A stretch of 64,000 nt of DNA, from assembly GCF_003014575.1 (NCBI RefSeq), contig NZ_PYGF01000002.1:167850-231849 (forward strand), read 5' to 3'. Positions 42,612 to 50,555 of the stretch are shown piece by piece. The position numbers and the translations under genes were made by a program. Source of the stretch: Cecembia rubra. GTDB lineage: Bacteria > Bacteroidota > Bacteroidia > Cytophagales > Cyclobacteriaceae. Under the pieces are notes generated by a model that saw only the letters and a program-made list of their open reading frames with translations, searched no databases and was not told the DNA's origin. Position 1 is the first letter of the stretch. Each line of letters opens with the position of its first letter.

Positions 42612-43712
42612 ATGCAAGATCATTTACAAACCAAAGATTGGGGATTAGGGCTAAAAGGCCACACCATCATCGCAGGACCATGCAGTGCAGAGACACCAGA
42701 GCAAATTGAGAAGGTCTGCCTCGAAATGAAAAAAGAAAATATGGTTCCTGATATTTTCCGAGCAGGAATATGGAAACCTAGAACCAGACCGGGCTCCTTT
42801 GAAGGCATTGGGGAAGATGGATTGAAATGGATGGAAATTGTAAGGCATCATCTGAATATCCCCATCACCACAGAAGTTGGAAATGCAGCTCATGTGGAAA
42901 GTGCACTAAAACATAATGTAGATGTACTGTGGGTAGGAGCAAGAACTACTGTCAACCCATTTGCTGTGCAGGAATTGGCGGAAGCGCTTCGTGGAGTAGA
43001 TATTCCAGTGATGGTCAAAAACCCTATGAATCCGGATCTCCAGCTTTGGATTGGGGCTTTGGAAAGGTTTCATGCAGTAGGTATTAATAAATTGGCTGCT
43101 ATACACCGTGGATTCTCAGACTCTTACGACAAAAGATTCAGAAATAAGCCCAACTGGTCCATGCCTATTCACCTTAAAAGGGAATGGAAAGGAATGGAAG
43201 TAATCAATGATCCCAGTCATATCGTAGGTAATAGGGAGGGAATTTTAGAGACTGCCCAAAGGGCTATCAATTTTGGATTGGATGGTCTGATGATTGAAAC
43301 TCATCATGATCCAGATAATGCATGGTCTGATGCTAAGCAGCAAGTAACCCCTGCCAAGCTAAAAGAAATACTTTCTTTTATTGATTTCAAAAATACACTT
43401 GAAGAAGAAAATCCAAGTGAAAGGCTGAATGATCTTAGGAATGCCATCGATCATTTGGATGATCAATTGTTGGATATTTTACAGGAAAGATTCTCTTTGA
43501 TTGATCAGGTCGGTGCTTACAAAAGAGAGCATAATCTGGCAGTATTTCAGTCTGATAGGTGGAAATTTGTAATGGAGTCGAGGACACAGAAAGGGATTCA
43601 GAAAAACCTCAGTGAAAAATTCATGAAAGAATTGCTGTATTGTATCCATGAGGAGTCAGTAAAAAGGCAGGAAAAACAATTAAGAGAAGCAGAGCCTGTA
43701 AAAAAAGGTTGA
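42612..43712 (+). CDS. aroF: DAHP synthase / chorismate mutase (paralog 2, attenuated)
   Basis: 366 residues with the same two domains as its neighbour: barrel motifs AGPCSAETPEQ (near 18), RAGIWKPRTRPGSF, VGARTTVNPF, HRGFSD, NDPSHIVGNR; AroQ mutase part with LRNAIDHLDDQLLDIL, ERFSLIDQVGAYK and SDRW. It supplies DAHP and prephenate for Phe and Tyr. It sits directly behind the Phe/Tyr attenuator, so its expression should rise when charged tRNA-Phe or tRNA-Tyr is scarce. It is the first gene of the run aroF2, aroB, aroA, DUF486, pheA, aminotransferase, tyrA. The ATG lies 22 nt after the terminator stem. Confidence 0.94.
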   Translation: MQDHLQTKDWGLGLKGHTIIAGPCSAETPEQIEKVCLEMKKENMVPDIFRAGIWKPRTRPGSFEGIGEDGLKWMEIVRHHLNIPITTEVGNAAHVESALKHNVDVLWVGARTTVNPFAVQELAEALRGVDIPVMVKNPMNPDLQLWIGALERFHAVGINKLAAIHRGFSDSYDKRFRNKPNWSMPIHLKREWKGMEVINDPSHIVGNREGILETAQRAINFGLDGLMIETHHDPDNAWSDAKQQVTPAKLKEILSFIDFKNTLEEENPSERLNDLRNAIDHLDDQLLDILQERFSLIDQVGAYKREHNLAVFQSDRWKFVMESRTQKGIQKNLSEKFMKELLYCIHEESVKRQEKQLREAEPVKKG

Positions 43713-43738
43713 GACTAACCACCTGTAATTGAACTTGT

Positions 43739-43876
43739 ATGATGTGGAAAATTTGGATCGGGGGACTTAGATTCCCCGACCATTCCCTTCTTTCAATTGT
43801 ATGGATTAAATTTATCTATCATGATATTAAGGAGTGGATAGACTTTTTTAAACTATACATTTCCTTAGTTTTGTAA
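43739..43876 (+). other. 45-codon ORF with four Trp, and a hairpin
   Basis: Between aroF2 and aroB there is a 45-codon ORF with an ATG-ATG start and stop at 43874. It has four Trp codons, an unusual share, and is crossed by a 7-bp hairpin made of TCGGGGA and TCCCCGA (about 43768-43789). No T-run follows, so it is not a terminator. The ORF lacks family resemblance and may be chance. It also overlaps a possible aroB promoter box (TAGTTTTG, 43866-43873). Confidence 0.3.
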
Positions 43877-43888
43877 TAAAAAATCGTT

Positions 43889-44929
43889 TTGGAGACAGTT
43901 TTATTTTCCAGTCAAATTGCCAATGACCTCAAGCAATTTTTGGGGCATTTAGAATATTCATCATTGGGTCTAATAATGGATTCCAATACCAAAAATACTT
44001 GCCTTCCTTTAATAGAAAAGATTTTGCCGGAATCGGTAAGAAAATTTGCTTTTCCAGCTGGCGAAAATCATAAAAACCTTGAGACCTGCGTAAAAATCTG
44101 GGAGTGGATGACTAATGAAGGATTTGATCGCAAAACATTGATCATTAACCTGGGTGGAGGAGTAACAGGAGATATGGGGGGATTTTGTGCAGCGACCTAT
44201 AAAAGAGGAGTTCGTTTTATCAATATCCCAACGACTTTATTGTCCCAAGTGGATGCCAGTGTAGGAGGAAAGCTGGGTATAGATTTCCAAGGTTTCAAAA
44301 ACCATATAGGGGTTTTTACTCAACCGGATGCGGTAATCATTGCTGAAGAATTTTTGAAAACATTGCCGGAAAATGAACTTAGATCAGGATTTGCAGAAGT
44401 ACTTAAACATGGCCTTATCCGTAACGCGGATTATTTCAGGATTTTAAAATTTGAAAACTGGCAGGATCAGCCATGGAAAGAAATTATTGAGAAGTCCGTG
44501 AATATCAAGAAAGAGGTAGTGGAAAAGGATCCCAAAGAATCCGGATTAAGGAAGATACTTAATTTTGGGCATACAATTGGGCATGCCTTTGAATCTCATT
44601 TTTTGGGAACCCAACAACACTTACTGCATGGAGAGGCTATAGCAATAGGTATGATATGTGAAGCGTATCTTTCTACCAAAAAATCCGGGCTTTCAAAAGA
44701 GGAATTGAAAGAAGTAGAGAAAGTGATATTAAGTGTCTTTGGCCATTTTGAATTTTCTGACGAAGATGTTCCTACTATCACCCAGCTTTGTAGTCAGGAT
44801 AAAAAAAATGTATCCAGTACCATGTACTTTTCTCTTTTGAGAAAAATTGGAGCATGTGATTTTAATATTCCTGTAAGCCACCAGGAAATCAGTGAATCTA
44901 TCCACTATTATCAATCAATCAAGCTTTAA
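43889..44929 (+). CDS. aroB: 3-Dehydroquinate synthase
   Basis: 346 residues. NAD-binding GGGVTGDMGGF (near 89), IPTTLLSQVDASVGGKLGID with the metal-ligand region, GFAEVLKHGLI, and LNFGHTIGHAFE with the metal-binding His. It converts DAHP to dehydroquinate, the second shikimate step. The start codon is TTG at 43889; no alternative ATG fits the N-terminus. A lone -7 box (43866-43873) without a -33 partner suggests a weak internal promoter. Confidence 0.94.
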   Translation: METVLFSSQIANDLKQFLGHLEYSSLGLIMDSNTKNTCLPLIEKILPESVRKFAFPAGENHKNLETCVKIWEWMTNEGFDRKTLIINLGGGVTGDMGGFCAATYKRGVRFINIPTTLLSQVDASVGGKLGIDFQGFKNHIGVFTQPDAVIIAEEFLKTLPENELRSGFAEVLKHGLIRNADYFRILKFENWQDQPWKEIIEKSVNIKKEVVEKDPKESGLRKILNFGHTIGHAFESHFLGTQQHLLHGEAIAIGMICEAYLSTKKSGLSKEELKEVEKVILSVFGHFEFSDEDVPTITQLCSQDKKNVSSTMYFSLLRKIGACDFNIPVSHQEISESIHYYQSIKL

Positions 44930-44946
44930 ACGAACCTATCCATACC

Positions 44947-46161
44947 TTGGAAACATTAGTATTGAATCAATTCTCTGCTTTTCAGCCCTGTACCATACCC
45001 TTACCTTCTTCCAAAAGTGAAAGCAACAGGGCCTTGATCATTGATGCCTTAACCGAAGGTGAAAATCACCTCCACAATCTCGCTGAAGCGAGAGATACAC
45101 AGACTATGATCAGGCTATTAAAAGAAAATCCTCCGGTTTATGATGTACTTGATGCTGGTACAACCATGCGCTTTTTAACTGCATATGCTGCTGTAACCAA
45201 TCAGCATAAAGTATTGACAGGGACTGCAAGGATGTGCGAGAGGCCTATTGGTATTTTGGTAGATGCATTAAGAGAAATTGGAGCTGAAATCCATTACCTA
45301 AACAGCGAAGGTTATCCACCTTTAGCTGTACATGGTCTTCAGGAACAAAAATCAGGAAGAGTAAGCATAAGGGGAGATGTCAGTAGTCAGTATATTTCTG
45401 CCCTATTGATGATCTCCCCCAAACTTCCCCAAGGTCTTCAGCTGGAACTTGAAGGAAAAGTAGGCTCAAAGACTTACATAGAAATGACCATCCAACTGAT
45501 GAAGGCATTTGGGGTGGAGGCAATCTGGGAGAATAACACCATAATTGTAGCTCCCCAAAAGTATCAGCCTACGACCTTTTCCGTGGAGAGTGATTGGTCT
45601 GGAGCCAGTTATTGGTTCAGTTTGGTGGCCTGTGCAGAAAAGGGAGAGTTGTTCTTAAAAGGTCTTAAAGAGAATAGCCTTCAAGGAGATTCCAAAATTG
45701 TGGAAATTATGGATAAACTTGGGGTAAAAAGTGAGTTTAATGCAGATGGAGTTAAACTTACCAAGCAGCCCATCAAAGGTTTTGAAGCCTTCGATTTCAC
45801 TCATTGTCCTGATATAGCCCAAACAGTAGCTGTAACCTGTGCTATTGTGGGCCAGAAGGCAGTTTTCACCGGAGTTGAAAGCCTAAGAATTAAAGAAACA
45901 GACAGGATTTTTGCATTGCAGCAAGAGCTTGCCAAATTCAATGCAGATTTTGTGGAGACAGAGAAAGATGTGTTTACACTGATCCCAAGTGTTAATATGC
46001 CAAATCAAGTAAGGATACATACTTATGATGACCATAGAATGGCCATGGCATTTATGCCTTTGATGACCAAAACAAGGGTTATTATAGAAGATCCAGAGGT
46101 CGTTAATAAATCATATCCGAGTTTTTGGAAACATTTGGAAATATTAAGTTCCAACATATAG
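44947..46161 (+). CDS. aroA: 3-Phosphoshikimate 1-carboxyvinyltransferase (EPSP synthase)
   Basis: 404 residues, slightly short for the family. It has the substrate loop LPSSKSESNRALI (near 20), TTMRFLTAY with GT (near 75, in place of the usual GNSGTT), TGTARMCERPIGIL, the SDWSGASYW turn, and SLRIKETDRI and HDH-region YDDHRMAMAF with the expected acidic and Arg residues. It joins PEP to shikimate 3-phosphate. TTG start. AroC, AroD, AroE and AroK are not in the window. Confidence 0.92.
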   Translation: METLVLNQFSAFQPCTIPLPSSKSESNRALIIDALTEGENHLHNLAEARDTQTMIRLLKENPPVYDVLDAGTTMRFLTAYAAVTNQHKVLTGTARMCERPIGILVDALREIGAEIHYLNSEGYPPLAVHGLQEQKSGRVSIRGDVSSQYISALLMISPKLPQGLQLELEGKVGSKTYIEMTIQLMKAFGVEAIWENNTIIVAPQKYQPTTFSVESDWSGASYWFSLVACAEKGELFLKGLKENSLQGDSKIVEIMDKLGVKSEFNADGVKLTKQPIKGFEAFDFTHCPDIAQTVAVTCAIVGQKAVFTGVESLRIKETDRIFALQQELAKFNADFVETEKDVFTLIPSVNMPNQVRIHTYDDHRMAMAFMPLMTKTRVIIEDPEVVNKSYPSFWKHLEILSSNI

Positions 46162-46173
46162 TTTCATGCGAAG

Positions 46174-46542
46174 ATGAAAGGATTACTTACCATCTTGTTA
46201 CTTGTCTTGTCCAATACCTTTATGACATTTGCATGGTATGGTCATTTAAAATTCAAAGAAATGCGCTGGTTTGAAAATCTTGGGATAGTTTCTATTGTCC
46301 TGATAAGTTGGGGAATAGCCTTCTTTGAGTATATCTTTCAGGTTCCTGCCAACAGGATTGGATTTCGGGAAAATGGAGGCCCTTTTTCCCTGGTAGAATT
46401 AAAAGTTTTGCAGGAGGTAATTACTTTGATTGTTTTTATGGCATTTACTTTCATTTTTTTCAAAAATGAGTCCATAAAAGCCAATCATTTGATCGGATTT
46501 TTCTTTTTGGTGCTGGCAGTTTATTTCATTTTCAAAAAGTAA
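46174..46542 (+). CDS. DUF486 / DMT-superfamily four-helix membrane protein
   Basis: 122 residues with four membrane helices, the family segments FAWYGHLKF (near 19) and FFEYIFQVPANRIG (near 49), and VLKVLQE-type loop (ELKVLQEVITLIVF). DUF486 proteins belong to the drug/metabolite transporter superfamily. Its place, 12 nt after aroA and 4 nt before pheA, hints at export of an aromatic compound or simply a shared transcript; neither is shown. Confidence 0.85.
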   Translation: MKGLLTILLLVLSNTFMTFAWYGHLKFKEMRWFENLGIVSIVLISWGIAFFEYIFQVPANRIGFRENGGPFSLVELKVLQEVITLIVFMAFTFIFFKNESIKANHLIGFFFLVLAVYFIFKK

Positions 46543-46546
46543 TACA

Positions 46547-47365
46547 ATGAAAATAGGCATACAGGGCATACCGGGTTCTTTTCACCATCAAGTGGCCTTG
46601 AATTATTTTGGGCATGAGACAGAAGTGTCACCTTACAGGACATTTGAAGAAGTGGCCAATGCTTTGTCATCCGGGAAAGATGATTTTGCAGTAATGGCCA
46701 TTGAAAACTCCATTGCAGGTGCGATTCTCCCCAATTATGAACTTATAGACCGTTACGGCCTATTTGTTTTTGCAGAGTATTACTTGCCAATATCCCATAA
46801 TCTTATGGCATTACAAGGGCAGGTAATTGAGGAAATCAAGGAGGTGAGATCCCATCCCATGGCCATCCTTCAGTGTAAAAAATTTTTTCAGCAATATCCG
46901 ACAATCACATTAACCGATGATCTGGATACAGCGAGCGTGGCAAAGAGAATTGCAGACGAAAAAATTACAGGTGTAGCTGCAATTGCCAGCACAACAGCCG
47001 CTGAAATCTATAAACTGGAGATTCTGGCTTCAGATATTCAGACTGTTAAGGATAATTTTACCAGGTTTATTATCCTTCAAAAGGACTTTCCTGTCCAAAA
47101 TAAAGCTAGCCAAAAAGCATCTTTGAAGATTATAATAAGTAATGAAAAGGGTAGCTTGGCCAAGCTATTGACTTTACTGAGCGACTTTGATATCAACCTC
47201 ACAAAAATTCAATCTATTCCAGTAATAGAAAAACCTTGGAATTATGCCTTTTTCATTGATGCGGAATTTGAAAGTTACGAGAAATACAAGTTGGCATTGA
47301 AGGCTATAGAGGAGCAAGGGGGAGAGGTCAGGATTTTTGGTGAGTATAAAAAGGGCGTTAAATAA
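46547..47365 (+). CDS. pheA: Prephenate dehydratase with ACT domain
   Basis: 272 residues: dehydratase domain (about 1-180, with IGIQGIPGSFHH, MAIENSIAGAI and the catalytic Thr in DNFTRFIIL) and ACT domain (about 195-270, SLKIIISNEKGSLAKLLTLL), which binds Phe. It turns prephenate to phenylpyruvate. It lacks the chorismate mutase of enterobacterial PheA; that activity is supplied by the two DAHP synthase fusions. Confidence 0.94.
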   Translation: MKIGIQGIPGSFHHQVALNYFGHETEVSPYRTFEEVANALSSGKDDFAVMAIENSIAGAILPNYELIDRYGLFVFAEYYLPISHNLMALQGQVIEEIKEVRSHPMAILQCKKFFQQYPTITLTDDLDTASVAKRIADEKITGVAAIASTTAAEIYKLEILASDIQTVKDNFTRFIILQKDFPVQNKASQKASLKIIISNEKGSLAKLLTLLSDFDINLTKIQSIPVIEKPWNYAFFIDAEFESYEKYKLALKAIEEQGGEVRIFGEYKKGVK

Positions 47366-47373
47366 AAAAGGTC

Positions 47374-48516
47374 ATGACCAGCTTTTCCGATAGATCAAAT
47401 AATATTCAGGAATACTACTTCTCCCAAAAGCTCAAAGAAGTGAAGAGAATGCAGCTGGAAGGCAAGCCTGTGATCAATATGGGGATCGGAAGTCCTGATC
47501 TTTCACCGGCACCTTCCGTGATAAAAGCCTTGAATGATTGTTCTGTTTTGCCAGATGCCCATGGTTACCAGAGTTATCAAGGTATTCCTGAACTAAGACA
47601 GGCATTTTTGAAATTTTATGCCAACTATTATCAAGTTAAAGATCTTGGAATAGATGAAGTATTGCCCCTTTTGGGCTCCAAAGAAGGAATTCTCCATATT
47701 TCAATGGCATTTACCAATCCTGGAGACTCTGTTTTGTTACCTGATCCGGGTTATCCAACCTATACTTCAGTTAGCAAAATGCTGGATCTTACTTGCGTTC
47801 CTTATTCTTTAAGGGAGGAAAATGGCTGGTATCCTGATTTTGAGCAGCTTGAATTATTGGATTTGGAAAAGGTGAAATTGATGTGGGTAAATTACCCCCA
47901 TATGCCGACAGGTGCAAAGGCAGATTTTTCAGTCTTTCAAAAACTGGTTGAATTTGCCGAAAAGCATCAGATTTTATTGGTCCATGACAATCCATACAGT
48001 TTTATTTTACAGGAAAAGCCAATGAGTATTTTTCAGGTTGAAGGAGCTAAAGAGGTGGCTTTGGAGCTGAATTCCTTGAGTAAAACAGCCAATATGGCAG
48101 GCTGGAGAATTGGTGCTGTCTTTGGTAAAAGGGAATTTATTGAAGTAGTTACAAGAGTGAAAAGTAATGTTGATTCTGGTATGTTTCTGGGATTACAGAG
48201 GGGCGCCATAGCAGCTTTGGAATTAGATGAATCTTGGTTTAATGCCCTGAATTCAGAATATGCCCAAAGAAGAGTTTTGGTTTGGGATTTGGCGGAAAAA
48301 TTAGGTTTAAGCTTTCAAAAGGACACATCAGGAATGTTTGTTTGGGCGAAGTTAAATGAGGGGCGGGATTCCAAAATTTTTGTAGATGATTTGCTTTACA
48401 AAAAAAACTTATTTGTAACTCCGGGTGATATTTTCGGTCAAAATGGAGCCGGTTGGGTAAGGTTTTCACTATGTGTTTCCCAGGAAAAAATTAAAGAAGC
48501 AATTAATAGGATTTAA
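47374..48516 (+). CDS. Class I/II aminotransferase, probably aromatic
   Basis: 380 residues of fold-type I. Schiff-base Lys237 in SLSKTANMAGWRIG, pyridoxal-phosphate-binding NYPHMPTG (173-180; most relatives have NYPNNPTG), Asp205 in HDNPYS and the N-terminal MGIGSPDLSP. The enzyme likely transaminates phenylpyruvate and hydroxyphenylpyruvate (or prephenate) since it lies between pheA and tyrA; LL-diaminopimelate or aspartate use is possible. Confidence 0.85.
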   Translation: MTSFSDRSNNIQEYYFSQKLKEVKRMQLEGKPVINMGIGSPDLSPAPSVIKALNDCSVLPDAHGYQSYQGIPELRQAFLKFYANYYQVKDLGIDEVLPLLGSKEGILHISMAFTNPGDSVLLPDPGYPTYTSVSKMLDLTCVPYSLREENGWYPDFEQLELLDLEKVKLMWVNYPHMPTGAKADFSVFQKLVEFAEKHQILLVHDNPYSFILQEKPMSIFQVEGAKEVALELNSLSKTANMAGWRIGAVFGKREFIEVVTRVKSNVDSGMFLGLQRGAIAALELDESWFNALNSEYAQRRVLVWDLAEKLGLSFQKDTSGMFVWAKLNEGRDSKIFVDDLLYKKNLFVTPGDIFGQNGAGWVRFSLCVSQEKIKEAINRI

Positions 48517-48550
48517 TATAAACTAAAGTAAACGATTCAAAAAATTCGAA

Positions 48551-49396
48551 ATGAAGAAGATACATGTTGTCGGGCTAGGATTACTAGGTGGTTCCTTTGC
48601 ATTGGCATTGAAAAAAATAATGCCTCAAATAAAATTTACAGGATATGATACTAATTCCCAAAACCAGGCAGATGCCCTTTCGCTGGGAATCATAGATGAA
48701 GCCAAAACTGAGGCAGACCTTGATACAGATATTATTGTTTTGGCGACTCCGGCAGATACACTTCCTTCACTTTTGACTAAGGCATTGGATAAAATAGGAT
48801 CACAGACATTGGTAATGGATTTTGGTTCTACCAAGTCCAATTTGTGCAGTGTTGTGTCAATGCACCCGAAAAGAGCTCATTATCTGGCCGGTCACCCCAT
48901 TGCAGGAACAGAATATTCCGGCCCAAAGGCTGCCAAAGCAGACTTACTGGACAGGAAAGTTTTTATTGTCTGTGAGATGGAAAAGACAGATCTCCACTTG
49001 AAAAGCAAGGCTTATGAGGTTTTGGAAGCTTTAAATATGAAATTGCGGTTTATGGACCCTGAAGAACATGATAGCCAATTGGCTTTTGTGTCCCACCTCT
49101 CGCACATTTCCTCATTTATGTTGGGAAAAACTGTATTGGATAAAATGGAAGACGACAAGAATATATTTGATATGGCCGGATCTGGTTTTGCTTCCACAGT
49201 AAGGCTGGCGAAGAGTTCACCTGCAATGTGGGCACCAATCATGAAAGAGAACAAGAAAAATATTTTAGAGGCTCTTAGCATGTATATTGTGAATTTGTCG
49301 AAATTTAGAGATAGGATCCTTGAAGATGACTATGAGGGTGTTTTTCGTGAAATGGAAAAAATCAACAAAATCAGGGATATATTGGATCTGGAATAG
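48551..49396 (+). CDS. tyrA: Prephenate dehydrogenase
   Basis: 281 residues: Rossmann start VGLGLLGGSFALAL, DFGSTKSN, the catalytic-His segment GHPIAGTEYSGP, and the dimer domain with HDSQLAFVSHLSHISSF and MAGSGFASTVRLAKSSPAMW. It oxidises prephenate to hydroxyphenylpyruvate for Tyr. No ACT domain, so control is probably at the level of the attenuator or by substrate supply. Last gene of the aromatic run; 35 nt after the aminotransferase. Confidence 0.93.
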   Translation: MKKIHVVGLGLLGGSFALALKKIMPQIKFTGYDTNSQNQADALSLGIIDEAKTEADLDTDIIVLATPADTLPSLLTKALDKIGSQTLVMDFGSTKSNLCSVVSMHPKRAHYLAGHPIAGTEYSGPKAAKADLLDRKVFIVCEMEKTDLHLKSKAYEVLEALNMKLRFMDPEEHDSQLAFVSHLSHISSFMLGKTVLDKMEDDKNIFDMAGSGFASTVRLAKSSPAMWAPIMKENKKNILEALSMYIVNLSKFRDRILEDDYEGVFREMEKINKIRDILDLE

Positions 49397-49464
49397 TTAA
49401 ATTGTTTTAAATAGTTCTTTTGCGGTCTGTTTTTTGATCTGATCAATTGAACTTAAATCCTAAA

Positions 49465-50172
49465 ATGATGAAGAAATTGATTTTAATCCTTCCGGTATAC
49501 TTACTTTACCTGTCTGTATTTTCCCAGCAAATACCCACTATAGAAGTAGAGGGTCTAAGTGAGATCAGTATCATGCCAGATGAGGCCATTCTATTCATCC
49601 ACTTAACTGAAAAGGCCTTAAAGGTATCAGATGCTACAAATGCCCTGAACAAAAAAACCAAGGGTTTGGAAGATGCAATTAAAAAATCCGGGGCTAAAGG
49701 ATATGATTTTTTTGTGGACAATTACAATGTGTATGTCAACAGGATTTATACCAAAGGAACATCCAGGGACAGCGGTTATGTAGCATCCCAAAATGTGAGA
49801 ATAAGGGTAACTGATATCCAAAAGGAATTGGTGAAAATAACCGAGGCAGTCCATCAATCAGGGAATTTAGGTTTTAACCTTTCTATGCAGGTTTCGGATA
49901 AGCTCAAAAAAGAATCTCAGAAAAAGCTCCTAGAGATGGCGATTGAAGATGCAAAGCAAAAATCGGAAACCATCGCCAAGACTTTGGGTGTTGAAAAGGT
50001 AAAAGTCTTTAAAGTTCAATACACTCCACAGGGCAATGTTTTTTACCCAATAATGAGAGAAGCCAAGATGGCAATGTCTGACATGGGACAAGTAAGAGAG
50101 GATCCGGTTTTCAGGCCTGAAGAACAAAAGCTGACAGATAAAGTAATTTTAATTTTCAGTTTTGAAAATTAG
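49465..50172 (+). CDS. SIMPL (DUF541) periplasmic protein
   Basis: About 235 residues, signal peptide (hydrophobic core about 4-17, ending VFSQ) and a SIMPL/DUF541 domain with IEVEGLSEISIMPDEAILFIHL, ALNKKTKGLEDAIKKSG and LGFNLSMQVSDKLKKESQKKLLEMAIEDAKQKSETIAKTLG-type segments in order. These proteins form periplasmic or outer-membrane-associated assemblies linked to stress. The start is the ATG at 49465 or 49468, not the TTG further up. Independent of tyrA; terminator at 50200. Confidence 0.88.
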   Translation: MMKKLILILPVYLLYLSVFSQQIPTIEVEGLSEISIMPDEAILFIHLTEKALKVSDATNALNKKTKGLEDAIKKSGAKGYDFFVDNYNVYVNRIYTKGTSRDSGYVASQNVRIRVTDIQKELVKITEAVHQSGNLGFNLSMQVSDKLKKESQKKLLEMAIEDAKQKSETIAKTLGVEKVKVFKVQYTPQGNVFYPIMREAKMAMSDMGQVREDPVFRPEEQKLTDKVILIFSFEN

Positions 50173-50199
50173 GTAACAATTACCTCCAAGCATAAATTG

Positions 50200-50230
50200 A
50201 CCCCAGAGCGATTGTTTTGGGGTTTTTTAT
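50200..50230 (+). terminator. Terminator of the SIMPL gene
   Basis: A 6-bp stem (50200-50205 with 50218-50223), 12-nt loop, six or more T. Confidence 0.65.
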
Positions 50231-50555
50231 TTTATCAAATCTTGGAAAAGTTAAATTTGGGTTAGAAAAGTAGAAAATTACCTTAAATAATACCATTTTG
50301 GTTTTAAAAAATACCTTGTACAGGGTATAGGAAGGTATATTTGAAACCGCTATATTTGAATTGGGTGATTAAGCGACTTTTCAAACAATTTTTGAAGAAA
50401 TTCTTTGTAACTAAACAGGGTATTAATCTATAATTTTTTTTCCCTGTTTCTTATTTTTTTTTCAATCCGGTTTTTTGGGATTTGTGCCGTCCATCAAATT
50501 GGTTTTTCTTTCGGTATACTTTCATTTAAATTTCATGATCCAAAAACCTAGAATT
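50231..50555 (+). promoter_or_regulatory. Intergenic region with tandem TATATTTGAA boxes
   Basis: TATATTTGAA occurs at 50336 and again at 50351, a 15-nt step. Either TATATTTG alone equals the -7 element; a CTTG sits 17 nt before the first, a poor -33. Direct spacing may instead mark an operator. The M20 start is 200 nt downstream. Confidence 0.4.
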
